Assembly: GCF_000177195.2 (NCBI RefSeq)
Contig: NC_015953.1
Coordinates: 248,001-312,000, forward strand
DNA length: 64,000 nt
Source of the DNA: Streptomyces sp. SirexAA-E
GTDB taxonomy: Bacteria; Actinomycetota; Actinomycetes; Streptomycetales; Streptomycetaceae
Reading direction: 5' to 3'
Shown here: piece by piece, positions 6,478-15,597 of the stretch
How the letters are laid out: every line of letters begins with the position of its first letter
Numbering within the stretch: the stretch's first letter is position 1
The notes under the pieces: generated by a model
Seen by the model: only the letters and a program-made list of their open reading frames with translations
What the model was told of the DNA's origin: nothing
The model's database searches: none
Position numbers and translations under genes: made by a program

Positions 6478-9429
6478 TCACTCCAGGAGGTCGGCGTACG
6501 CCCCCAGGGCCAGTGCGATGTCGGCCTGCGCCCAGAACCGGTGGTAGGTGAAGACCGGGGCGGCACCGCCGTCCAGGTACGCCTGCACCTGGGGCCAGTT
6601 CGGGTCGTCCTTGTAGAAGGAGCGGATGGAGAGGAACGTCGAGTCCTCGTCGACGGTGTCACCGTTGGGCATGGCGCCCGTCCAGCCACCGGGGACGTAG
6701 ACCGGGTCGTCGAACCGGTTGTAGTCGGCGCGGGTCTCGGGCACCGCCACGCCGGCGTCGTCCTGGTGGTGCTGCCACATGCCGTCGAGCAGCGCCTCGG
6801 CGGTGGCCTCGGCCTCCGTGTCACCGGACTTGGCGGCGTAGTAGGTCAGTGTCCGGGCGTACGCGCCGGCCACGCCGACGTCGTCGGTGTAGTCGGCGAC
6901 CGTGACGTGGAGCTGGGCGTTGGCACCGGGGTTCGAGGCGTTCCAGGTGTCCGGCGCGCCCGACCACTGGAGGGTGGAGGGCATCAGATAGGTGCCGTCC
7001 GGGTTGACGGTCGTCTCGGACAGGGCCCAGTCGACCCACTTGTCGAGCACGGCCTTCGCCTGGGCGTCACCCGACTCGTGGTAGTACTCGGCGACGCGCT
7101 CCATGGACCACGCCTGGAAGCCGAACCACTGGTTGGACGGCGGGTCGTGGTACACGGGCTTCTCGTCGTAGTACATGCCGTAGAAGGTCGGCGTGCCGGC
7201 CGGGGGCTGGGCGTAGCTGCCCTTCCAGCTGTTGGTCGCACCGCCCGCGATGGCACCCTCGTCGGACTGGAGCCACTGGTAGAAGTCCAGTTGGCGGTCC
7301 AGGCTCTTGGCCCAGTCCTGCGCTCCGGTGGCCGACTTGGGCTTGAGGTCGGCCACGGAGCTCAGCGCGTAGGCCGCCATCGGGTTCTGGTATCCCCCGT
7401 GGGCGTGGCTGGAGCCGATCCGCCAGGACCAGCCGGCCGAGGTGTCGGTGGCGCCGCCCCAGGCGTAGTACCAGGACATCAGGTAGTGCGCGCTGTCCTT
7501 GCCGGAGCCGGCCGGGCAGGTGGTCGGGCCGACGCAGTCGCCGATCTTCTTGAAGTACTTGTCGAACATGGAGTAGCGCAGGTAGTCACCCATCTTCGCC
7601 GCCTTGCCGACGGTGTCGGCGACTTCGCCCGCCTTCCCCTGCTCCTTCGCCCAGACGTCGGCCCAGTAGGCGGCCTGCACGGCGCGGGCGTCGGCGTCGG
7701 GGGCGTTGGTGAACTTCCACTGCTTGGCGTACGAGGAGTCCCCGGTGAACAGGTCGAGGTAGCCGTTGGCGCCGCCGTACGTGAAGTTGTCGCAGGTCGG
7801 GTGGGTGACGGTCTCCCAGACCGACTCCTGCGAGCCGCGCTGGAAGGTGTTGATGTAGGACGGACCGGCCTGGGTGGGGCCGGCCGCGCACGTGCCGGGC
7901 GCGTTGCCGTATCCGTAGACGTTGTCGACGTCCTGGATCCAGTGCATGCCGTAGATGTCGTCGGTGCCGTACGCGCTCTTCAGCTCTGCCGCGATCGGGT
8001 CGGAGCCGGAGGAGGCGGAGCCGTCGAGCACCGCGGGGTACTCGTTCGGGGTGTCGTGCTCGGGCGCGTAGGTGGCGGGCTTGGACGCGTCGTAGAAGGA
8101 GTTCGTGGGCTGGTCGGCGTGGGTGGGGATCATGTACGTCTCCATGGTGTCCCACGCACCGTTGAACTTGGTCCAGTCGCCGGTGATCTTGCCGTACATC
8201 GCCTGCAGCCAGATCAGGTAGCTGTAGGCCTCCGAGGTGGTCTCGTGCCCGTGGTCGGGCGCCTCGACGATCAGCGTCTCGACGGAGTGGTAGGGGATTC
8301 CCTCCGGCGAGAAGTAGCCGTTCGCGGGATCGGTGATCTTCCCGTAGAGGTCGAGGAAACGGGCGTCGTACTCCTTCGCCGCCGCCAGCTGGGTGACGGT
8401 GACCTCGGCCTTGCCGTGGCCGGGGGCCGTGACGGTGAAGGTCGCGGCCCCGGTGCCGGAGCCGTCGGCCGTGACGGTCACCTTCTGGGGTGTGGACCAG
8501 TTCGCGGGGGTGAAGGTGAGGGTCGACCCGCCGGTGACGCTCAGCCCGGTGTTACCCGCGGACCGGGCGGCCGTGACGGTGACGTCCGCCGCGGGCGCGG
8601 TGGACAGCGAGACGTCGAAGGTTCCCGACCTGCCCTGCTGGACGCCGAGTTGAGCGGGGGAGACGACGACCGCGGGGCCGGTGACGACGGTGATGCCGGC
8701 GGGCGGGGAATCCGCGGAGGCGCCGAGGCTGTCGTAGGCCCTGGCGTACACGGAGTGGCTGCCGGCCGCCAGTTGCCCGGCCTCGTAGCTGTACGGGGAG
8801 GTGGTGTCGGTGCCGAGGAGGGTCGTGTCGTCGTAGAACTCGACCTTGCTGATCGTCGCCCCGTCCGCGGCCGCGGCGGTCGCCGCCAGCGGAACCGGGT
8901 CCCCGGCGGAGAAGACGGCGCCCGCCGCCGGGGAGGTGAGGACGGCGATCGGCGGCTGGTGGGCCCCCGCGCAGACCGTGCCGTTGACGGCGAAGGTGGT
9001 CGGTGCGGTGTTGGCGCCGCTGTAGGTGAACTGCGCGCCGGTCGTGACGGCGGCACCGGCGGCGATCGCACCGTTCCAGGCTGCGTTCTTCACGCTGACG
9101 GTCTTGCCTGACTGGGACCAGGTGCCGCTCCAGCCGCTCGTGAGCTGCTGGTTCCCGGCGTAGTCGTACGTCAGGGTCCAGCCGTCGATCGCGGCGGAGC
9201 CCCGGTTGGTCAGGGTGAGTTCGGTGGTGAACCCCGATCCCCAGTCACTGGTCGTGTAGTCGACGCTGCACGCGACGGCGGCGGCCTGGGCCTCCGTGCC
9301 GGCCGCTGCGGTCATTCCCAAGGGGAGGGCGAGGGCGGCCACCAGGGCCGTCCACAAGCGTCTGGTTCCGGCTCCGGTTCTGCCGGGTCTCCCCGGTGAC
9401 CAACTTCTTCGTGCGCTACCCGATGGCAT
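6478..9429 (-). CDS. secreted GH48 cellobiohydrolase with N-terminal CBM2, 983 aa
   Basis: An exo-acting, reducing-end cellulase for crystalline cellulose. Order: signal peptide (1-50), CBM2 (about 53-153, bounded by Cys54 and Cys153), two beta-sandwich modules (an Ig-like one at 158-245, then a [18 protein letters not shown] module to about 340), and a GH48 catalytic domain (345-983). The GH48 motif [19 protein letters not shown] contains Glu396, the expected general acid. The ATG at 9429 follows GAGGAGGT at good spacing. This gene is divergent from the GH6 cellulase; the same pairing is known in S. coelicolor (SCO6545/SCO6546). Two CebR-like boxes sit 67-215 bp upstream, so cellobiose induction is likely. 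Confidence 0.96.
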   Translation of the reverse strand: MPSGSARRSWSPGRPGRTGAGTRRLWTALVAALALPLGMTAAAGTEAQAAAVACSVDYTTSDWGSGFTTELTLTNRGSAAIDGWTLTYDYAGNQQLTSGWSGTWSQSGKTVSVKNAAWNGAIAAGAAVTTGAQFTYSGANTAPTTFAVNGTVCAGAHQPPIAVLTSPAAGAVFSAGDPVPLAATAAAADGATISKVEFYDDTTLLGTDTTSPYSYEAGQLAAGSHSVYARAYDSLGASADSPPAGITVVTGPAVVVSPAQLGVQQGRSGTFDVSLSTAPAADVTVTAARSAGNTGLSVTGGSTLTFTPANWSTPQKVTVTADGSGTGAATFTVTAPGHGKAEVTVTQLAAAKEYDARFLDLYGKITDPANGYFSPEGIPYHSVETLIVEAPDHGHETTSEAYSYLIWLQAMYGKITGDWTKFNGAWDTMETYMIPTHADQPTNSFYDASKPATYAPEHDTPNEYPAVLDGSASSGSDPIAAELKSAYGTDDIYGMHWIQDVDNVYGYGNAPGTCAAGPTQAGPSYINTFQRGSQESVWETVTHPTCDNFTYGGANGYLDLFTGDSSYAKQWKFTNAPDADARAVQAAYWADVWAKEQGKAGEVADTVGKAAKMGDYLRYSMFDKYFKKIGDCVGPTTCPAGSGKDSAHYLMSWYYAWGGATDTSAGWSWRIGSSHAHGGYQNPMAAYALSSVADLKPKSATGAQDWAKSLDRQLDFYQWLQSDEGAIAGGATNSWKGSYAQPPAGTPTFYGMYYDEKPVYHDPPSNQWFGFQAWSMERVAEYYHESGDAQAKAVLDKWVDWALSETTVNPDGTYLMPSTLQWSGAPDTWNASNPGANAQLHVTVADYTDDVGVAGAYARTLTYYAAKSGDTEAEATAEALLDGMWQHHQDDAGVAVPETRADYNRFDDPVYVPGGWTGAMPNGDTVDEDSTFLSIRSFYKDDPNWPQVQAYLDGGAAPVFTYHRFWAQADIALALGAYADLLE

Positions 9430-9495
9430 GCGCGTACCTCCTCGCGGCTCGGAGACATGGGGGGCGTGCGGGGCCGAGCACAAGCCTTGAACCAG

Positions 9496-9509
9496 TGGGA
9501 GCGCTCCCA
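9496..9509. promoter_or_regulatory. CebR-type operator, perfect palindrome
   Basis: TGGGAGCGCTCCCA is a perfect 14 bp palindrome and equals the consensus site of CebR, the LacI-family cellobiose/cellotriose-responsive repressor of Streptomyces. It lies 67 bp before the GH48 start codon, where it would block transcription until cello-oligosaccharides release the repressor. Confidence 0.9.
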
Positions 9510-9630
9510 GAATGGGGACGAGGAAAAAGAGAGTCAAGAGACTTGAAGAGTCGAATTGTTTCGACAACAAGAGTTCGGAACCGGTGTGTTGACCGACGAG
9601 ACTTGACGCTCTACGGTCAAGCCACACCAG

Positions 9631-9644
9631 TGGGAGCGGTTCCA
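9631..9644. promoter_or_regulatory. second CebR-like operator, imperfect
   Basis: TGGGAGCGGTTCCA matches the CebR palindrome except in the right half. It is 121 bp away from the perfect box, so the two could bind CebR together, or this one could serve the GH6 side. A/T-rich sequence between the boxes probably holds the GH48 promoter. Confidence 0.7.
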
Positions 9645-10371
9645 CCGGACGACGTGCCGTAGGGGGTACGCCGGGCCTGTGAGGAGTCGCTCAGGCGACA
9701 CCCCGCACGTTTCGCACCTGTACCAGCTGCTCCCGCGAGCAGTGCTCGCCACGGCCGGCCGCGCAGCCGGCCTCGTGGCGGCAGCCCCGGATCCGCCTTC
9801 CGTAAGCGCGGTGGAACGCCGTGCCGTGACACCCAGGGGACGGCGCTCCACGGGCCCAGGGGCGACGGCGGGCCCGCACCCGGCGTACTCCTGCCCAACG
9901 GCACGCCGCGCACCGCGGATCCCTCACGGGATCCGGACCGATCCGGCCGATCAGGCCGACCGCACGCCCCACCGTCCGTGTTCCCCGAACGAGGAGTGCC
10001 CGGCTGGCCTTGACCAGAGATCCGCGGAAAGCGGAAGAGAACGGCATCATCCGCAACCGGACCTGCCGGCGGGCGACGACTGCCGCCCCGGTGGCCCCGC
10101 CACGATTCGGCACGTCCCTCGGCCGACGTCCGTGCGAGCGGACACCGCCGGACCATCCGTGATCGGCTCCACGACCGCCGAAACCGCCCTCGTCCCGGGT
10201 GTGTTCGGCGAAACCGCCTGACCACGGACCTACCTGTCCCGGAGGGACTCCGCACACAGGGACCGCTCCACGGGTCCCTCCCCGATCAGCGACCACGACG
10301 GAACCCCACCCGTACGGAATCGGGCCGCGCGACCACCGCGCGCCCTCGACAACTGAGGAAACGGAATTCGT
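9645..10371. other. long intergenic region between the cellulase genes, no gene seen
   Basis: 727 bp between the second CebR-like box and the GH6 start. Open frames exist on both strands, but their translations are rich in Arg/Pro/Ser/Gly with no domain logic, so I call no gene. I found no third CebR-like palindrome near the GH6 start. A short inverted repeat (GGGACC...GGTCCC) lies at about 10258-10278. The GH6 promoter must be in here but could not be assigned. Confidence 0.5.
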
Positions 10372-12132
10372 ATGAGCCGCACGAGCCGCACCACCCTGCG
10401 CCGATCCCGAACAGCACTCATGGCGGCGGGCGCCCTCGTCGCCGCAGCCGCGGGCTCCGCCGCAGCCGCGGCACCCTTCGGTGCCACCGCCGCCGCGGCG
10501 GCCGGCTGCACCGTCGACTACAAGATCCAGAACCAGTGGAACGGCGGGCTCACCGCCTCGGTGAGCGTCACCAACAACGGGGACGCCATCTCCGGCTGGC
10601 AGCTCCAGTGGAGCTTCGCCGGCGGCGAGCAGGTCAGCCAGGGGTGGAACGCCACCGTCTCTCAGAGCGGCTCCGCCGTCACCGCCAAGGACGCCGGCTA
10701 CAACGCCGCCCTGGCCACCGGGGCATCGGCCTCCTTCGGTTTCAACGCGACGGGCAACGGCAACAGCGTCGTCCCCGCGACGTTCAAGCTGAACGGCGTC
10801 ACCTGCAACGGCGGCACCACGGGCCCGACCGATCCCACGGACCCCACGGACCCGACGGACCCGACCGACCCGCCCGCGGGCAACCGTGTGGACAACCCCT
10901 ACCAGGGAGCCAAGGTCTATGTGAACCCGGAGTGGTCGGCGAACGCCGCGGCCGAGCCGGGCGGCGACAGAATCGCCGACCAGCCCACCGGCGTCTGGCT
11001 GGACCGCATCGCCGCGATCGAGGGCGCGAACGGTTCGATGGGTCTGCGCGACCATCTCGACGAGGCCCTGACGCAGAAGGGCTCCGGCGAACTCGTCGTC
11101 CAGGTCGTCATCTACAACCTGCCCGGGCGAGACTGCGCGGCGCTGGCCTCCAACGGTGAGCTCGGACCGACCGAGATCGGCCGCTACAAGACCGAGTACA
11201 TCGACCCGATCGCGGAGATCCTCGGCGACCCGAAGTACGCGGGCCTGCGCATCGTCACCACGGTCGAGATCGACTCGCTGCCGAACCTCGTCACCAACGC
11301 CGGCGGCCGCCCCACGGCCACTCCGGCCTGTGACGTCATGAAGGCCAACGGCAACTACGTCAAGGGCGTCGGCTACGCGCTCAACAAGCTCGGCGACGCG
11401 CCCAACGTCTACAACTACATCGACGCGGGCCACCACGGCTGGATCGGCTGGGACGACAACTTCGGCGCCTCCGCGGAGATCTTCCACGAGGCCGCGACCG
11501 CCGAGGGCGCGACCGTCAACGACGTGCACGGCTTCATCACCAACACCGCCAACTACAGCGCGCTGAAGGAGGAGAACTTCTCCATCGACGACGCCGTGAA
11601 CGGCACGTCGGTCCGGCAGTCGAAGTGGGTCGACTGGAACCGCTACACGGACGAGCTGTCCTTCGCGCAGGCCTTCCGCAACGAGCTGGTCTCCGTCGGC
11701 TTCAACTCCGGCATCGGCATGCTCATCGACACCTCCCGCAACGGCTGGGGCGGCGCGAACCGGCCGAGCGGACCGGGCGCGAACACCAGCGTCGACACCT
11801 ATGTGGACGGCGGGCGCTACGACCGCCGCATCCACCTGGGCAACTGGTGCAACCAGGCAGGAGCGGGTCTCGGCGAACGGCCGCAGGCCGCCCCCGAGCC
11901 GGGGATCGACGCGTACGTCTGGATGAAGCCCCCGGGGGAGTCCGACGGTTCCAGCTCGGAGATCCCGAACGACGAGGGCAAGGGATTCGACCGGATGTGC
12001 GACCCGACCTACACGGGTAACGCCCGTAACAACAACAACATGTCGGGGGCGCTGGGTGGCGCCCCCGTCTCCGGGAAGTGGTTCTCGGCCCAGTTCCAGG
12101 AGCTCATGAAGAACGCCTACCCGGCGCTCTAG
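10372..12132 (+). CDS. secreted GH6 cellulase (cellobiohydrolase type) with N-terminal CBM2, 586 aa
   Basis: A glycoside hydrolase family 6 enzyme acting on cellulose from the non-reducing end or internally. Order: signal peptide with a twin-Arg-like basic start (1-43), CBM2 (about 46-148, AGCTVDYKIQNQWNGG to NGVTCNGG), a linker with five TDP repeats, then the GH6 domain. The motif VVIYNLPGRDCAALASNGE holds the conserved Asp of the catalytic centre. YIDAGHHGWIGWDDN and AYVWMKPPGESDGSS are further GH6 motifs. Length favours the cellobiohydrolase branch. GAGGA lies upstream of the ATG. It is the divergent partner of GH48, and its stop codon overlaps that of the VanZ-like gene. Confidence 0.95.
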   Translation: MSRTSRTTLRRSRTALMAAGALVAAAAGSAAAAAPFGATAAAAAGCTVDYKIQNQWNGGLTASVSVTNNGDAISGWQLQWSFAGGEQVSQGWNATVSQSGSAVTAKDAGYNAALATGASASFGFNATGNGNSVVPATFKLNGVTCNGGTTGPTDPTDPTDPTDPTDPPAGNRVDNPYQGAKVYVNPEWSANAAAEPGGDRIADQPTGVWLDRIAAIEGANGSMGLRDHLDEALTQKGSGELVVQVVIYNLPGRDCAALASNGELGPTEIGRYKTEYIDPIAEILGDPKYAGLRIVTTVEIDSLPNLVTNAGGRPTATPACDVMKANGNYVKGVGYALNKLGDAPNVYNYIDAGHHGWIGWDDNFGASAEIFHEAATAEGATVNDVHGFITNTANYSALKEENFSIDDAVNGTSVRQSKWVDWNRYTDELSFAQAFRNELVSVGFNSGIGMLIDTSRNGWGGANRPSGPGANTSVDTYVDGGRYDRRIHLGNWCNQAGAGLGERPQAAPEPGIDAYVWMKPPGESDGSSSEIPNDEGKGFDRMCDPTYTGNARNNNNMSGALGGAPVSGKWFSAQFQELMKNAYPAL

Positions 12133-12782
12133 GCACCGCGTCGGTCCGGTCCGGGTGTTTCCCCGCCCGGACCGGACCGACGGCTGCGCCACTTCTCCAC
12201 CAGGCCGCTTCCGCGGGTGGACGGCTTCACGGCCGGAGGTCGGCCGCCCTCGGCCGGCTCCGCGACGGCGCCGGGCGGCGCCTCGGCCGCCGGGACGTCC
12301 GCCAGTGCGTGGTAGCGGTGGCTGATCCTCCGGCCGATCAGGACGTATCCCAGCAGGGCACCGGTGGTATTCAGGATGACGTCGTCGATGTCGAAGGCGC
12401 GGCCGGTGACGAGCGCGCCCTGGACGAGTTCGATGACCGCCATGACCAGGGCGGTCAGCAGGACCATCCGGATCATCCGCAGCCGGCGAGGCACCAGGAT
12501 CGGGAGCAGCACCCCGAACGGGACGCCGAGCAGGAGGTTGCCTCCCGCCTGCTTGCACGCGGCGAGGAACGTGTACTCCTCCGCGTACTGCCGCAGCGAC
12601 CGGCCGGGGCGCAAGTTGGACGTCACGATGCCTTCGGAGGCGGGTGACGGGGTCAACGTGACCTTCGCCAGGGCGATCGAGAACGCCACCAGGCCCAGTA
12701 ACGCCACCACGAGCACTGCGGCCCGCAGCAGGAGACGGCCTGGACTTCCGTGTCGTGCCCGGGGCTTCGCCTCTGTGTTCAT
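12129..12782 (-). CDS. VanZ-like family membrane protein, 217 aa
   Basis: A short cytoplasmic start, one membrane helix (LLLRAAVLVVALLGLVAFSIAL, about residues 17-38), an outside loop, then three more helices. The loop-helix stretch AGGNLLLGVPFGVLLPILVP and later AVIELVQGALVTGRAFDIDDVILNTTGALLGY are diagnostic of VanZ-like proteins (the EhxQ...DVDDvxxNxxGAxxGY pattern). VanZ gives low-level teicoplanin resistance, but most family members have no known role. The last 60 residues are a Pro/Gly/Arg-rich tail. The tail coding region contains a 16 bp hairpin that probably ends GH6 transcription. Confidence 0.88.
   Translation of the reverse strand: MNTEAKPRARHGSPGRLLLRAAVLVVALLGLVAFSIALAKVTLTPSPASEGIVTSNLRPGRSLRQYAEEYTFLAACKQAGGNLLLGVPFGVLLPILVPRRLRMIRMVLLTALVMAVIELVQGALVTGRAFDIDDVILNTTGALLGYVLIGRRISHRYHALADVPAAEAPPGAVAEPAEGGRPPAVKPSTRGSGLVEKWRSRRSGPGGETPGPDRRGA
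12140..12181 (+). terminator. terminator of GH6 inside the end of the VanZ-like gene
   Basis: GTCGGTCCGGTCCGGG (12140-12155) and CCCGGACCGGACCGAC (12166-12181) form a perfect 16 bp stem with a 10 nt loop, 7 bp after the GH6 stop codon. It lies fully within the 3' coding end of the convergent VanZ-like gene. Confidence 0.75.
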
Positions 12783-12844
12783 GGCCCGCGTCTTCCCCGG
12801 ACCGTGACGGCCACACCCGGATCCTGGAATGCGACGATGTGCCC

Positions 12845-13345
12845 ATGAGTGCTCAGAACAAGGATGAACTGCTCGCCGAGGCCGTACGGCTCCGCGAGCA
12901 GGGCCACCCGGAGCAGGCCCGGGAGCGACTGCTCTCCCTGACGGCCTCTTTCCCCGACGCCGCCGACGTGGCATACCAGACGGCGTGGGTGCACGACGTG
13001 CTCGGCCTGGAGGCCGAGGCCGTGCCCTACTACGAGCGGAGTCTCCAGGGGGACGGCCTGAGCGACGAGGAGCGCCGGGGGGCGCTGCTCGGTCTCGGCA
13101 GCACCTACCGGGTGCTGGGCCGGTTCGGCCAGGCCGCCGAGACGCTGCGCGGCGGTGTCGCGCAGTTCCCGGACGACGGCGCGCTGCGGACCTTCCTCTC
13201 CATGGCGCTGTTCAACACCGGCGACCACCACGAAGCGATGCAGATCCTGTTGCGCCTGGTCGCCTCGACGAGTGAAAGTCCTGAGGTTCGGCGGTACCGG
13301 CCGGCCATCGAGCACTACGCGGACGACCTGACCCGGACCATGTGA
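12845..13345 (+). CDS. tetratricopeptide repeat protein, 166 aa
   Basis: A small soluble protein made of TPR helices. ELLAEAVRLREQGHPEQARE, VAYQTAWVHDVLGLEAEAVPYY, GALLGLGSTYRVLGRFGQAAE and ALRTFLSMALFNTGDHHEAM are four successive TPR units with the usual W/L-G-Y-A-P spacing. It is probably a protein-binding scaffold in the cytosol. The ATG at 12845 begins the first helix and lies 62 bp from the divergent VanZ-like start. Related proteins are widespread in actinobacteria without an assigned role. Confidence 0.87.
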   Translation: MSAQNKDELLAEAVRLREQGHPEQARERLLSLTASFPDAADVAYQTAWVHDVLGLEAEAVPYYERSLQGDGLSDEERRGALLGLGSTYRVLGRFGQAAETLRGGVAQFPDDGALRTFLSMALFNTGDHHEAMQILLRLVASTSESPEVRRYRPAIEHYADDLTRTM

Positions 13346-13556
13346 AAGCCCCGACCGGATCGGGGGAATCCAGCCGGGGCGGCTCACACGCGGGTGGGGC
13401 GGACGGTGCCGCCCGGGCGGACTGTGCCCGCTCACTCCCACGTATATATGAACGATAAACCACCCAGGTCCGTTCCCGGGAATCGGCGGAACCTCTTGTG
13501 ATCCACACCACGGCGACCTGCGACAACGGTCGGACCGGCGTCGTGCGGCCGCTCCG

Positions 13557-13721
13557 TCAGCGGGCCTCGCGGAACAGCAGGTGCCGGCCCGCGACCGGGT
13601 CGAACTTGCGCAGCTCCAGCCGGTCGGGGCTGGTTCGGCGGTTCTTGCGCGTGACGTAGGTGTGGCCGGTTCCCGCCGTCGACCGAAGGAGTACGACGGG
13701 CCTGGTCTCGCTGCGTGCCAT
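13557..13721 (-). CDS. rpmG: 50S ribosomal protein L33 (bL33), cysteine-free paralogue, 54 aa
   Basis: The 54 residues start [20 protein letters not shown] and continue with [20 protein letters not shown], then [13 protein letters not shown]. This is bL33, a large-subunit ribosomal protein. It contains no cysteines, whereas the zinc-binding form has two CxxC pairs. In Streptomyces, such C-minus paralogues replace the zinc-binding forms under zinc limitation and are repressed by Zur. Here it stands alone, without the usual C-minus L28, L31 or S14 partners nearby. GGAGGT lies just upstream of the ATG. Confidence 0.93.
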   Translation of the reverse strand: MARSETRPVVLLRSTAGTGHTYVTRKNRRTSPDRLELRKFDPVAGRHLLFREAR

Positions 13722-14106
13722 GGGACCTCCAGGCGTGGATTCCGACCCCGTCCCCCTGATGGGAATGGGTATCGTTTTCCTGCTGCCCTGACAACACGCC
13801 GGCGTGCACCGTCATTCCCGTCCACGCGCCGGCGCCGAACGTGCCCCCTCCCCCGCCGGACGCGCCGCGCGGGGGCGGCACGCGCGGGCGCGAGGGCCTC
13901 GGATCGCGCCGGGCGGCTTGCGTCAACTCGACCACACGGGCAAGGGTGTTCGGCGCAACCGCACTCCGCGCAGCCGAAGGCATATGCCAGAAGCAACAAC
14001 CTGTCGAGTGTTGCCAAACCCCTTACGGGCTCCCCCGGCCTGTGCAACAGTCGTGTCCGGTCCACCCCCATGAACCGGCCGTGCCGTGTCTGTATCGGAG
14101 TACGAG
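13722..14106. other. intergenic region between L33 and the PP2C phosphatase
   Basis: 385 bp separate two divergent genes. The left part holds the Zur-like element at 13763-13779. The rest shows no credible gene on either strand. A relatively A/T-rich stretch at 13979-14030 (GCATATGCCAGAAGCAACAACC) is the likely promoter zone of the phosphatase gene. No -10/-35 pair could be fixed. Confidence 0.5.
13763..13779 (-). promoter_or_regulatory. weak Zur-like box upstream of rpmG
   Basis: On the minus strand the sequence reads GAAAACGATACCCATTC, 42-58 bp before the L33 start. Its left half resembles the GAAAAtcG part of actinobacterial Zur boxes, but the palindrome is imperfect (8 of 17 positions fail to pair). 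Position and the cysteine-free product make it a fair candidate. Confidence 0.45.
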
Positions 14107-15537
14107 ATGCCGTCCCATCTGTTTGCGGACCGCCCCGCCACGCGACCGCCCGAGCGGGACGCCGTCGACGCCTTGATCAGCCGCACCCGTCGGCTGCGTG
14201 GGGACGTGGCGGCCGTGCGGCGGGACGGCTCCGCAACGGACGAGGACGACCCTCAGCTGCGCTGGCAGCGCGCACTCTGCGAGCTGGCCGTGAACCAGCT
14301 CGACGACCTCGGTGAGCAGCTGGGACAGCTCAGGAACGGGGTTCCGGCGCAGCCCGCACAGCCGGCGGACGGGACCGCGCGGCAGTCTCCCGAGGCCCGC
14401 CCGCAGAGCTCGCTGCTCAGCAGGGTCGGCAGTGCCGAATGGAATCTGCTCACGGACGAGGTCAGCTGGTCCGACGAGCTGTACGAGATCTTCGGCAGGG
14501 ACCCGGCGACGGGTGCGCTGTCCCTGGACGAGCTCCCGTCCGTACTCCTCGCCGAGGATCAGCCGCTGTTGACGTCGATGGTCACGGACTGCCTGGTGGA
14601 CGGCAGGCCGATAGACGGCGAGGTCCGCATCCTCCTCCCCGACGGGCGGATGCGGACCCTGCACATGACGGGCGAGCCCGTGCTCGACGCGGACGGCTGC
14701 ACCGCCTCGATGTGGGCGGTCCTGCGCGACGTCAGCCGGCTCAGGCGCAGCCAGCACCTGGTGGACCGGTCCCGCTCCTCGCTCCACAGCCAGGAACACC
14801 GGGCCAGGGCGGAGCGCCGGATGGCGGTCGAGCTGCGCGAGGCCGTGCTGCCGTCCTGGCGCGGTTCGCTGCCCCCGTCGGCGCAGGGCCCCGACCGGCT
14901 GGACGTGGCCGCCCACCACCTCCCCGCCCGGACGAACGACCTGATCGGCGGCGACTGGTACGACGCCTTGCGCCTGCCGGACGGCAGGACGCTCCTCACG
15001 GTCGGGGACCTGACCGGCCACGGGATCCCCGCGACCTCGGCCGTGGCGACCCTGCTCGGCGCACTGCGCGGGATGGCCGTCGCGGGCATCGAGCCGGGAG
15101 CGGTGCTGAGTTATCTGAACGAGCTGATCCAGTGTTCCGCACAGCCCGTGCTGGGAAGCGCCCTGTGCTGCCTCTTCGACCCGGCGACCGGCAGGCTCAC
15201 CTGGGCCCAGGCGGGCCACCCCGCACCGCTGCTGTTCCGCGGCGGGGTGGGGCGTCCGCTCCCGGCTCCGGACGGGGTGCTGCTCGGCGCGGCGTCCGGA
15301 GTCGTCTACGAGCAGGACGAGGTGGTCCTGTCGCCCGGCGACGTGCTGGTGTTGCACACCGACGGACTGACGCGCGGAGGTGACACGGATGCCGGCCCCG
15401 AGGTGCTGCCGGGCCTCGCCCCGCGACTCGCGCACGGCGACACGGCACAGGACTGTCTCCGCACGCTCCTCGACGAGTTCGGCACGGCCGAACGGCTGGA
15501 CGACGCATGCGTACTGGTGGCCCGCGTCGGGGCCTGA
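14107..15537 (+). CDS. PAS-PP2C (SpoIIE-type) serine phosphatase, 476 aa
   Basis: An N-terminal helical region with a basic start is followed by a PAS-like domain (about residues 108-212, SAEWNLLTDEVSWSDELYEI to MWAVLRDVSRLRR). A short coiled segment leads into a SpoIIE/PP2C phosphatase domain (about 240-476). Metal-binding motifs are LIGGDWYDALRLPDG and VGDLTGHGIPAT, and DGLTRGGDTDAG lies near the end. Such enzymes dephosphorylate anti-sigma-factor antagonists and control alternative sigma factors. A GTG at 14086 in frame could start it, but the ATG at 14107 has GGAG six bases upstream. No partner is adjacent. Confidence 0.92.
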   Translation: MPSHLFADRPATRPPERDAVDALISRTRRLRGDVAAVRRDGSATDEDDPQLRWQRALCELAVNQLDDLGEQLGQLRNGVPAQPAQPADGTARQSPEARPQSSLLSRVGSAEWNLLTDEVSWSDELYEIFGRDPATGALSLDELPSVLLAEDQPLLTSMVTDCLVDGRPIDGEVRILLPDGRMRTLHMTGEPVLDADGCTASMWAVLRDVSRLRRSQHLVDRSRSSLHSQEHRARAERRMAVELREAVLPSWRGSLPPSAQGPDRLDVAAHHLPARTNDLIGGDWYDALRLPDGRTLLTVGDLTGHGIPATSAVATLLGALRGMAVAGIEPGAVLSYLNELIQCSAQPVLGSALCCLFDPATGRLTWAQAGHPAPLLFRGGVGRPLPAPDGVLLGAASGVVYEQDEVVLSPGDVLVLHTDGLTRGGDTDAGPEVLPGLAPRLAHGDTAQDCLRTLLDEFGTAERLDDACVLVARVGA

Positions 15538-15559
15538 TGACGCGCCGGACGGCATGGAT

Positions 15560-15579
15560 CCGGCGGGCCGGTCCGCCGG
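15560..15579. terminator. convergent hairpin between the phosphatase and NsdA-like genes
   Basis: CCGGCGG (15560-15566) and CCGCCGG (15573-15579) form a 7 bp GC stem with a 6 nt loop in a 60 bp gap between two convergent stop codons. It may serve both. Confidence 0.5.
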
Positions 15580-15597
15580 CCGCGACAGTGTGGGCCC

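Noticed and set aside
6364..9111. A plus-strand open frame of about 915 codons opposite the GH48 gene
   Set aside because: Antisense shadow of GH48; no ribosome site and biased composition.
9679..10221. A 180-codon open frame in the gap between the cellulase genes
   Set aside because: Pro/Arg/Ser-rich with no domain, no ribosome site and weak codon bias, so kept as non-coding.
10834..10875. Short regular repeats that look like a small repeat array
   Set aside because: They encode the Thr-Asp-Pro linker of the GH6 protein; coding repeats, not CRISPR or regulatory DNA.
9691..12846. A minus-strand open frame of about 1051 codons opposite the GH6 gene
   Set aside because: It runs antisense across GH6 and the VanZ-like gene, has no family signature and has low-complexity composition.
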